DNA of 64,000 nucleotides. Origin: Pterobdella sp. o SKG-2022. Taxonomy: Eukaryota > Annelida > Clitellata > Hirudinida > Piscicolidae. The stretch covers positions 16,634,589 through 16,698,588 of the forward strand of contig OZ038320.1 in assembly GCA_964035795.1 (NCBI GenBank). Direction: 5' to 3'. Positions 23,401 through 35,400 of this stretch are shown piece by piece (positions within the stretch are counted from its first letter, which is position 1; each line of letters opens with the position of its first letter). The notes under the pieces were generated by a model. The model worked only from the letters and a program-made list of their open reading frames with translations. It searched no databases and had not been told where the DNA came from. The translations under genes and the position numbers were made by a program.

Positions 23401-26400
23401 TGTCCAGATTTCACTGTGTGGCCTCATAAGAAGTCTGGGCCTGTGAGTCCACCTCATTTCAAATTTCATCATGTCGAGTTTTTTTTTTCCTGTCATCTGT
23501 ACCAGGAATCAGCGTTAAATTGAGGCAAAATTTAGCGCTTATACTTGAAGGCTGCTTTTTTGTTATAACCTTCATAACAGTAGAAGTTGGTAGCAGGTAT
23601 AAAAGCTGATAATTTTTTATGGTCATTTGGATTGGTGGATGATTTCAGTAGACAACAGCAAGGCAAACTGCTCAAGTGGGAGAACGGCTGACTTGAAATT
23701 AAATAATTTCAAGTTAAATGTTAGCTTGAACTGGCAGTCTATAAAAATTTGTTCCAAATTATGCTCTAACTAGTATCAATAACCTCGGCCGAATTTCAAT
23801 CCCAGTTACTGGAACATGTACAGCAGTATAACATGCAATGATTTTTTTTTAAATATACTCTTCGATTTATGAGAAATTTTTTGAAAGAACATGTAAAAAA
23901 TTTTATCTTACTAAAATTTTCACTAATTACAATTTTTTATACTTCCTTTTAATTCTAAGGAATTAGGATAAGGTTTTACTTATGAAAAATTTTATTTTGA
24001 TAAAATTTTTTTATATGTGCTTTCAAGAAATTCTTCATAAATCGAAAAGTATATTTTATGAAATACATGTATTTTGTTAAAAAAAATTAAGAAATTTAAA
24101 TTTAAGAACACACGATGTCTCTCACAAGCTACATCATGATTTTTAAAATTAACTACCAGGACAGTGCGGAAGACATGAGCAACTTAGATAGTTGTGAATT
24201 CATATGGGCAGCTGGTGTGGGATTTACCAATCAACCATACTCTACTTCTACCATTGAACAGGTTTGGAAATAGATTTTTATAACTTATAGACTAGGATTA
24301 TGCGTTGATTCAATGCTAGTAAGTAAGTTTGAGACACACCCGACCAATGGTAAAATAATAAATATTTACTTAATTTTCAAAGTATCTTCAAGCGAAGCAA
24401 AAATATGCGGTTAATTGTGAATAAAGTTGAATAACTTGAAAAAATATTTTTTTTAAAGTCATAGTTCATGCTTTACATTGAAAATAAATTCATAAAAAAT
24501 TTCATTCCATTCAAAAATAATTTTAAAAATTAGAAAGGCACTACAGTTCATACTTATTTAACACCTGCACAGAACCGCACTGAGTTGCTCAAACTGCTTC
24601 TCACATGTTTCTCTGAGACCATGTACCTCCCTTCAGTCGGTATGACCACCCGCTGATTTCTCCATTGCTTATGTTTTTATAAGTTATTGATAGTTTGTTA
24701 AAGGGTTTCGAAATCATATTTATTCACAATTATATTTAATTACTCAAAATTCGTAGACATCAATTAGATTTTCATAATTTCTATTTCGTAAATTTTTCAT
24801 CTAATTTAAAACCAGAATGCCAAGCTGAAATGAACCATTGGATACGTTATTTCACCTCCATTGAAAATAGGTTAGTTTAATCATACTAATTTTATATGGC
24901 ATATATGAGGAATGTATCGAAGTCTTAATGGATTTTTTGAGTGAAATTTCGCTAATGTTTTATGATAAGGCTAAACTTATCGAAAATTATAGCTGTTTTT
25001 TTTTGCTTAATAAATTTACTTAAGTTCTTCCATAAATCCACGTAAAAAATGTCAAATTAACTTTTTATTCAAGTGATGATTTGAATGGTTGTTGAAATAA
25101 ATTAGCTGCTACAAGAAAGGTAGAGCTGGGCTGAAAGGCATTCAAAAGTATGTCTCCTAGGTTATGTGGTAAGAGACGTACATGGAATATCAAAAAAAAA
25201 TTAGAACATTTCCGAGGCCTGTCATGACATATGGCTTGAAAACTTGGATGGTAAGATCCGTGGAAAAGGGTTTTTAAGAAAACAGAAAGATGGAGGCTTT
25301 GAATGATCTGTGGTGTACTGCTGGCTGATGGAGAAAATAGCGATGAGCTGATGGTTAGCTTGGGTTTGAATGACAATAGTGCTGAGAGTGTGAGGCAATG
25401 AAGCTGTAAATGGCTGGACTGCATTTTAAGGAAAGATGAGAATGATTTTATGATGATTCACAGCTCAAAGTTGTAGAACGTGGTAGAAGAGCAAGTTTAA
25501 TTTAACAAGTAATGGCGAAAACTTTTTGGCGTAAACTTGGGTTAGAAGTTGAAGACGTCTATGATAGGTTTAGAGAGAAAGTAAGGGCAGTGTTTTTATA
25601 GAAAAAAAATAATAACTATATTGAAATGATGGGAAATTCATCAAATAGGCAAATTATTGTTAGTACACCATAATTTTCAAAATGATAAAATTACAAACCA
25701 CACAGACATGCCCTTCCGTTGTTCACATCCCTTCTGAATGTTGTTTGCTCATACGACCCTGTTGGATACGGCTTACCATACAATTATCTCATGTTCCACG
25801 ATGCTAGGGAGCCTCTTGTCGAGGTGCGCCATGTTTTCTGTAGTTTGATGATGACGATGATAAAGAATTCAATGTTTCATTTTTTCGATAACGTCTCATG
25901 ATAAGACTTGAGTCATATTGAAAGTAATAGCTCAATTTCCTAATAAACCTGCTTTTTTTCAATTTTTGGTGAAATTTAATTCTTGTATGACTTTTAAGTT
26001 ATTAATATGAATTTTTTTTGTCTTCTATGATCTCATCATTGCAAAATTGTTATCAATAAAATTTCAATCAATATATAATTAATAATTTTCAAAAATTTCA
26101 ACAACTAATCAGGTAGCTCTGCATATTTTATGCGTTTGTTTAGATAGTAACCAGAACATCAATGTACCATCAACTAGTGCCTTCCCATTTGACTCACCCA
26201 AGTCTTCAAATGATGTGAGTGTTGCCAGAATTTTCAACCTTTTTGGTTGTTTCAACATATTTTTAACAAGCTTTGTTAGTTTTCAGCTATGTGTTGCAAT
26301 TTAAAATTATTTTCTATAAATTAATTTTTTCAATTTATGTTCCTACTAATTTATATTTTTTAAATTTTTATTGTTGTATTAATTCCTATTAATGATGCGT

Positions 26401-29400
26401 TTGCATATGTTAAAAATTTTTTAATACCCACTACTGTTTATTTACGTATATATTAACATTTTTAACAGTATGGTGAACTTGAAAACCTCTTCATCATTTA
26501 TCTGTCTCGGATCCACCGAGAAGAGGTCTATTTATTTTTCCAATCTTTTGTAATTCAATACAGCATATGAACGAGTCTTAAACGATGATAAACATATTTC
26601 ATTCAGGACTTCAACTTCATATTGAAAGGCTTGACTCGACTCTTGAACAATCCACTCACCCAAACCTACCTACCCGCTTCTTCCAAACGCATTCATTTTC
26701 ACCAAGAACTACTCGTGTTCTTCTGGAAGATATGCGATATCAACAAGGTGATTTTGCAAACGTTCACAAAGTTTCTGACACTAAAATTTTCGTTAAAATT
26801 TTGTATTTTTTGACTATTTCATCATCAAAATAGTTTTTTTTTTCAATTTATTATCTCAATTATCGTTTCATTCACTAAAAAATTTTGTGAAGTAAGAGAT
26901 AAAATGTAATCAAAAAATTTTCTACATAAGTTTTTCATCTCCATGTTTTTCCGTTCACATAATCAATGTACCCATCATCATCAACAGGCTGTTGAGTTTT
27001 GGTACTTAGATTTTTTCATGATAATAAAGAATTTTTTGGAATACCGGCCTTGGTCAATAACTGAATAACAGAAAGATTTTGGCTGAAAATTAGCTGAAAT
27101 AAGATTATAAATATAGCCAAAATTGTTACCGAATAGACGGAGAAATATTGTGACACAAAAGGGGTTTTATTATATTTTGGAGTTTTAAAATCAACTAAAT
27201 CAAAGATTATAAATGATATCAAAAACTTTGAAGCTGAAACCTCTATTCAATCCATTGTGACACGGAGTGATCAATCTAAGACAATATAATAATAGCATGG
27301 ATGTCTTAATTATGCCTATTGTCGCTAACCGGTTTCTGATTGTTTCCGGCCAGCGAATCTGAAGGATCCTTCTCAGACAAGCATTAATGAATGTCTAGAC
27401 CTTCTTTGTGGTCCCCCAAGACTCCGTTTCATACAGTAGAACGGGCTTCACATTGGAGTTGAATAACCTGATCTTGCTTTTTTTCAGATAAATCTCCAGA
27501 TGCCCACACGTTTTTAAGCTACAAGAAAACTGTTCTGGCCTTTTCAATTTTTATCTTCACGTCTGCCAATGTGCCTCCTCGCTTATCAACGGTACTACCA
27601 AGATAAGTGAAACTCCATTTTTTTCTAATAGTTGTTCTTTCAGCGTGATGTGAGTTGAATCGGTGGTATCCATTTGAGAATCTTGGTTTTTTTCTGATGT
27701 ATGTTCAGACCTAGTTTTTTGGAGGTTTTTGGTACCGTGTTTGTTTTTCTTGCATCTGTTGCTGGGTGCGCACAAGAAGATCTAGATTGTCTAATTATGT
27801 TGAGATACCACTAGATACCGTTTTTCTTCTGTGTGGCAGCTGTTGTCATAATGCAGTCGATAACCAGCAGGAACAAAATTGGAGATAGTGAGCAGCCCTG
27901 TCTTACACCAGGACGTTCATGGAATGGTTTGTTCAACTGGTTTCTGTGAATCACTCTACAAATCAGACCTTCATAAGAGCTTTTGAATTTTTGGGCATTT
28001 TTCTGGCACTTCGTAGTGTCGCAGAAGCTTCCATAATAATTCATGGTCCACATTGTTGAATGCTTTCTCGTAATATAAAAAGTTAACATAGAGCAAACTT
28101 CCATTCGAGAGACTGCTCCATTATGATTTTCAGTAGTACCATTTGGTCTGCACAAGATCTGTCTTTTCTGAAGCCCGTCTGGTGGTTCGGAGCTGGGGAT
28201 CAACTGCGTCCTTCACCCTGTTCATTAGAATCTGGTTGAAGACTTTGTCTGGTACTGACAAAAGCACAATGCTTCGATAGTTTGAGCACTGGCTGAGGTC
28301 TCCCTTCTTGATTAGCTTGACCAGATGGCCTTTTTTCCACTACATTGGAACCTACTCACTTTTTCAAATTTTCTTAAAAAAAGCATGAAGTAACTCGACC
28401 ATGATATCAGGGTGTGCTTTTAATGCCTCAGCAGGTATGTGGTCTAACCCAGCTGCTTTGTTTTATTTGAGCTGTTGGATGGCTTTCCGGATTTCTTCTT
28501 CGTGGGCTTTTTACATTCTATTGGCAGATCTCTCTCAGCTGGTGTGATGGCCGGAGGGTGCTGGGGAGCTGAATGGTTAAGCAGTTCTTTAAATTGCTTC
28601 TTTTATCTGTTCTTTTGTCATCCTTCCTCTTGGATTGGATTACCTCACTGGTCTTTCACAGGTCTTTCTCGAGAGTATCTTCGTGGTGTTGTTAAGAGAT
28701 CTCATATTTCCAATTATGGCTGTCTCTTCAGCTTCTGTTGCTAGCTGATTTACGATATTTTTCTTATCTGCTTTGATACTTCTCTTCACAGCTTTATTTG
28801 CGCGGGAGTATGTCATTTGAGCACTGTTTTTCTCTGCCCTTGTGCGAAAAGTGTTGAGACCTGCTTTCTTCTGCTTCGTGATCATTATTTTGTCTAAGGT
28901 CTTTGGTGATATCCACTCTTTATGTGTGGCCTTCCTCTTTTCCAGTACTTCTTTGCATTTTGAGGGAACAGCATCTTTTACTTTCTTTTATTGCTCGTCC
29001 ATAGTTTCTTTATCACGGAGTTCCTGTAAAGCAAGAAACCTATTGGTAATTGCGAGTCTGTACTTTTCTAGCATGCCTGCATTCTTCAATAGCCAAATGT
29101 TAAACCGATTCCTTTGCAATGCTCTTTCGTCCAATTTTGTTTTAGCTTCAGTTTCAAGCTAATGATCTGAGGCCACGTCCGCTCCTTTCTTGAACTTAAC
29201 GTCCTCTTTCTGAACCTTTTTGATATACATGTATGGTTGATATAGTTTTTCATAGAGTGGTCGGGTGATATCCATGTAGCTATGTGGATGTTCCCGTGTG
29301 CAAAGATTGTGCCGCCGATCACAAGGCTACTATTTGCGCAAAGATTTGTGAATCTTTTACCATTTTCATTCACCACGCCAAGACCTTGTTTTCCCATGAC

Positions 29401-32400
29401 TTTTTCATAGCCTCTGTTATCTTTACCGACTTTGGTGTTAAAGTCACCCATTTTGAAATGTTGAAGTTTCTATCTGGAAAAGAGTTGATGGTATTTTGCA
29501 ACCTGTCATAGAACTGGTCTTTGATCTCTTCAACACTGTCGTTTGTTGGAGCATAGCATTGAACAATTCTCAACCTTATCCTTTTATGGCTTGTTGTGAA
29601 ATAAGGCTGTGACGATGTGTGGGTCAAGGGCTCCTTATCCGATAAAAGCTTTCTTAGCTGCTTTGGAAAGCATAAGAGCAACTCCTTCTGTGTGAGGTGC
29701 GTTATCTTCCTTATCGCCAAAAAACTGTAGCTTTTTTATTCTAGCCAGCAGCTTCTGTCCACTGTCAGATTTACTTGGTATCTTTTTTTTTCTTTATTGG
29801 TGATTTCGTGGCAAAAGTCTTTTTCTGAGAAGGGGGTCCCAACCCCATGCCAAACCCTCCTCCTTTCTCATCCGGCCGTGGAACCGGAAATGGCGGAGTT
29901 GGGTGTGAGCAATGAATCTTACCAATATCAAAATATTTTTTGTTTTCTAGCACGATAGAACACAACTTTAACAATTCAATTTTTCATCTAAGAAAATTTA
30001 CATTATTAAGTTCTAAAAAAGCATGCTCATTGAATAATTTTTTCAAAACTTTTGTTTTTCATATTACTTTATGGAATTTCTTTTTATAAATAGCATTTAC
30101 ATGTACATCCAAAACACCACAGAAATTCATGTTCCACGTGTTGAAGAGCAGTGACGTTTTGGATATTTTGGTTCCAGTGCTGTACTACCTCAACGATGCT
30201 AGGACAGATCAATGTAGTTTCAAGTTTACATGTCTTTTTGAGGGTTATCGTTAAATTATAGAACTTCGAATACGAAATTTCAAATGATAAATGCTTTTCC
30301 ACCTACCCTCTTCACTCCATGGCTTATTCATCCACATAATCACCATACAAAACACTCACCCATTCATTTCGATTGACACAGCAAGAGTCGGTCTGATGCA
30401 CATTGGTGTCTTCATCCTCCTTCTTCTCAGTGGTGAGCGAAATTTCGGAGTGCGCCTCAACAAGCCGTACTGCGTTAGAGTGCCCATGGATGTGCCAGTG
30501 TTTACAGGCTCCCATGCTGATCTTCTTGTCATCGTAAGGAGTGGACGTATATTGTTTCAAGTTTATGTTTCAATGGCATGCTGCTTAAAGAAGCATTGTG
30601 CTTGCTAGAGATTTTTGTGTTTTATATGTCATCATCACTATAGTTTCTATTTCCATCTGTTTTTGAGAAGTTTTGATTTAAGAGTTTTTTCAGTAAGACA
30701 GCAATCTTTGGATTATTATAATTTTTTCACATTCTGTTAATAAATAAAATATATATCTACTATCGTTAACGACTTGAATGCCAACTCCATAGATGGGTCA
30801 AAATTTCTCTAGTAATTGTACATTGTAAATCTATTTTTCAGGTTTTCCACAAGATAATCACCACAGGCCACCAAAAACTGCAACCACTTTTTGACTGTCT
30901 TCTCACCATCATCGTCAATGGTGCCTCATAATCTTAATAGTGTATTGGCCACAAATTAAAACAATAATGTTTTCAATTTTTTTATTGTTTTGTATATTGT
31001 ATTTTTTTGCTTAATTATTAGTATAATTCGCTATTTTATGGGTTCAATAGTTGATACTTGTGTCAGGGATTTGTTTTACATCCTTGTTTGTATTTTTACT
31101 TTTCAGTATCTCCATATTTAAAGACTCTGTCAATGGTTTCTAGTGCTAAACTCCTACATCTTCTCGAGGTTATTATTTTTGTTATTGATATTAATTTTAT
31201 AAAAATTAAAAGCAGATATGAAGTCTCAATTTTTTCTGTCAATATTTATTCAACATTACATTACCACAAGTCTTCATATTTGTTATTTGTGGTTTTTAAG
31301 TATTAAAAATTCTTCGATATATAGTGCAGCTCACAAAAATTCGTGCACTCTTAATTTATGGAATAACTTTTTATCGCAAAGATCTCTTGTTATTAAATTT
31401 TGTTTATTAGAAATTTTTTATAAAGCTAACTATTTGATATAAATGGCATTAAAAAAAATTATATTTTTGAAGTTATTCAATTTTTTTTTTAAATCGCAGA
31501 CCAAAAACCTGCTCAAAATAATTCGCGCACTATTTAATTTGACCAAGAATGAGTGTAATTTTTATTTGAATATAATTTTTCAAAAATTTATGTGTTAATG
31601 GTTTGTTCTCGATTCTTTATAACTTTAAGACATCGATTAGGCGTTGATCCAATCAATGATATGAGGTATTTTTGAGGCATACCCTGCCAAGCACAAAGAA
31701 TGGCGTTTCGGAGGTCTTGAACAGACTGATATTGTTTTCCGTTTTGATAAACCGCTTTGATAAATTAGCCTCAAACGTTTTCAACAAAGTACAGGTCTGG
31801 ACTCTTTGATGGTCACTCGAGAACATCGATTTTTTGCTGCGAAATCCACGATTTTTCCAGCTTGGTCTTGTGAATCGCTGCATTGTCTCGTTGGAAAATG
31901 AATTTCGTGCCATGAAATTTATTCAGAAAGGGCAATTTATATTTTTTAATGTTTTGGAATATTTTTTTGAGTTTTGGCATTTCTTCAAAATTTCCAAGTC
32001 TCTCTTTCCTTTCACGCTGATCCCGCCCCAAACCATCACTTCGGCCAACACGCTTTACAAAAATCTCTGGATCTTTTCAAAAATCATGCCAGTAGCACTG
32101 ACATCCGTCTGGTCCATCAAAATTAAACTTTTTCGTCAGAAGAAATTTTTATGTCCCATTCAGCTTTCCAAAAAAATTTCTTTTCGGCAAACTTCATTCT
32201 TTCTTTTTTTTGAGCTGCTTTTAGGCCTGGTGCTGGTTTGCGTTTTGAATATTGCAGCTTTTTAGAATCCTTCAACACTCGACGAACTGAGCATGCAGGA
32301 ACAGGCAAATCCAATGATTTATGAAATTTTATTAAAGAGATTCCTTGTTGCGAAGCGGTTCTAACAATGTTGCGAAAAACTTTTGCTCAATTTTTTTTTT

Positions 32401-35400
32401 CTTTCACGTGTTTTTTTGAATTTTGTATTATTCAAATTCTTCAAATAGTATCTTATTGTCGATTTCAAGCGTTTCAGCTGTTTGGTAATTTTTTTGTTGC
32501 TCCAACCCTCCCTTTTACATACTGAAAATTCAACTTTCTCTTTCTCAGATAATTGATTAAATTTTTCCATAATTTTTCAAAATATTTAATCACAATGATA
32601 ATCATTTAAAGAAATGATTATTACCGCCAAAAGAAACAGAATAGTTTATTTTTATAGCTCAAAGAACAATTGCGCGAATTATTTTGAGCAGGTTTTTCAG
32701 ACGACTGTTAAAAAACATCAAAAATATACTCTAGTTTGATGTTTTTTTTTCAATTATTTTTTTTTCAAAAGGTTCTCATTGATATAGTTGAATGTAAGAA
32801 AATCGGTTCTGGTCAAAAGTTATTTCAATTTTTAGGATGCGTGAGTTTTTGTGAGCTGCGCTATATATGTGATTTCTTGTTTTGTATGAGAGGTTCAGTT
32901 AATATAGATATTTTATTTTTTCAAGAAACAAATTTTTTGTGAATTTTTAGAGTGCACATAGTTTCTAGATGTGTTATCAACTTTATCAAAAACTGATACT
33001 TAATATTTGAATATATAGCTATAAAAGGTATAAAACTAAAACAAAGGCCACATACTATTGATTTTATAACACAGGCTTTTTCGACACCGTGGTTCTTGCT
33101 AGCAAGTCCTAGCAACCACCACTTAGTGTTCTTTCTTCTGGAAGTCTTCAACAACATCATTCAATACCAGTTTGATGGTAGGTTTCAACAAAAATTCAAA
33201 TATTTTTTTATATTTTTATGTGATTGTTGTTTTTTTTTTCTCAGTAATTGACTATTTACGACTGAAAAAGCAAAATTTTTCAATTTTTCTAAAAAATTTT
33301 CATCTATCAACAACATCTTTGATGAATATTTTTTGTTTGTAAATGTGTACATATCATGAATCAAGTGTCACAATATTGTAAACAAAGTGAGCTATGATTA
33401 CACCTGAAAAATGCAGAAACATGTGATAAAAATTGTGGAAAGGTGTTTAAAAAAATGGTTGAGGCTTTTTTTTGCATTGGTAAAACACAATTTGGATTAA
33501 GCCAAGTTTTGGTGCAACCGACGTACCCTATCTTTATCTTCAGGCTGTTAGTGCTGGTCCTAGGATGTTTTTTTTCTATATAAAGAACTTGCTTTAGGAA
33601 TCTAGCCTGATGAGAGCAGACTGATGAATCAGTCTGTTTGGGGTCTTCTAAAAAAAATTATCTTGGAACAAAATAAAGTTAGTAACCCCAAAAGATTACT
33701 GGAGGACAAGGAAGGGTCGTTTAGACTTGTACCTTGAAAGGGTAGTAGCCCCACCAGATAGCAGGCCTGAACGCCAGGGCTTAGTTGGCTTTCAATGTCA
33801 TGTCCAGAACCAATAGAACCGACGTCTTATTTTTTTCCAAAAATGTCAGGAAAGTATAAGAAAAACCTTTGTATTTTTTGTAGACTCAGTAGCCTCAAAT
33901 CAGCAAAAAAAGAAAAGTGTGACAGAAGTTTCAGTGCGGGCAGTAATGATCACTTGTGATTAAACAAAAGTGAGAATAGTTGTATGGAGGGGAGTGATAC
34001 TAGGTATCAAGAGTTTGTTTGTGCAAAGTCTAATGATATAACTTGGTTTGGAAGAAAAAAATATCTTACAAGAAAATACAAATCAAGAGTGATAATATTG
34101 AAAATACAAGGCATCAATTGATAAAATCAGGCAGTTCTTCATATGATGATGCTCGTACTTCGCGACCACAACTTTTATTCCAGGGTTCTGTGGGTACGAA
34201 GATGGCTTGATATAACTCAAATTTAACTTTCGTCATCTATTTAGTTTCTAAAGAATACAGCTTCTTATCATGCGTTTAGTAATTTAGTATCTGGACTTTT
34301 AAAGGTTCTATGCTATTACTAACGAAGTAGTAGACAAAACCAATGAAAATGCCGATAGAGTCAAAAGTCGAGTTTACTAAGCATCGGATATTATTGAGGT
34401 TATTCTTATCGGTTATCATCTATAATGTACGTATTAGAAATGGAAATTGACAATGTTTTATCATATTAAACAAAAAATCAATCAATCAAATCCTTTTTAT
34501 AGCCCGTTTTCCTTTACCAAGGGTTGGGCTTTTTGAAAATTCTATCTCGAAGTCGGCCTTTCCATTCAGAGCGATCGAGTGGACCCGCACAAACCATGTC
34601 GTTTTCTTTTATCATTCAATATGAGCTCATTCCAAGTCTTTTTGGGCTTACCAGACTTCTTGCAAGTATCTAAATCCAACTTTCGCATCTGAGAAATCCA
34701 ACCCACGCTACGCTCTACATGTCCGAACCACCTCATCCTGCTTGTACAAAGAACTACCTCAACTTCCCGAATGCCAAGTTTTGAAAGGAGTGAGTGAGAG
34801 CAAACGTTATCAATCGTTTTGATGTTGCACATCCGGCGAATCATGGCAAGGTCATTTCGTCTAAGGCGGTTCAATGTGGAAACTGTTACGGGCCATGTTT
34901 CAGCAGCATGTAACATAGCTCTTCTGACACAGGTTGAATAGACACGGCCTCTGGTCAATAATGATAAATGACGATTAGCAAGGAGTGGAAGAAGTTGGCG
35001 AAATTTAACCCAGGCACACTTACAACGTGCTATTGAAGCAAGCTCACATCCATCACCTGCAAATATTAAAAAAAAAATGTTATAAAAAATCCAAAAATAT
35101 ACTTTGCCAAACATTAAATCAAATATAAAAATTCTTAACGAAGTTCTTTCCATGAAAACATCTCAGGTAACTCGAACCTCGTGTACACTCTCATACGCAA
35201 GCGGCAAGTCTTCCATCAGTTAGCTAGCATGCCCACCGACAACAACAGCATTTGCAAGGCTCTCAGTAAAAGTTCAAAAAAACTTGCTACTCACAAGGTG
35301 TGTATGATAGGAGGGCATGAGTGGGAAAATAGTTAAACATACTTTTTTGTCTGAACAAGTCATAGCGTTTGAAAGTTCTAGTGTTTATTTTTGAATTTCT

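Noticed and set aside
27311..29975. Protein-coding host gene on the minus strand
   Set aside because: The fragments are endonuclease and reverse-transcriptase pieces in several frames with stops, lying inside a HID1 intron.
33600..33645. Hammerhead ribozyme (CTGATGAG found in the repeat)
   Set aside because: The CTGATGA word is present but no stem II followed by GAAA, nor a matching cleavage-site arm, could be laid out.
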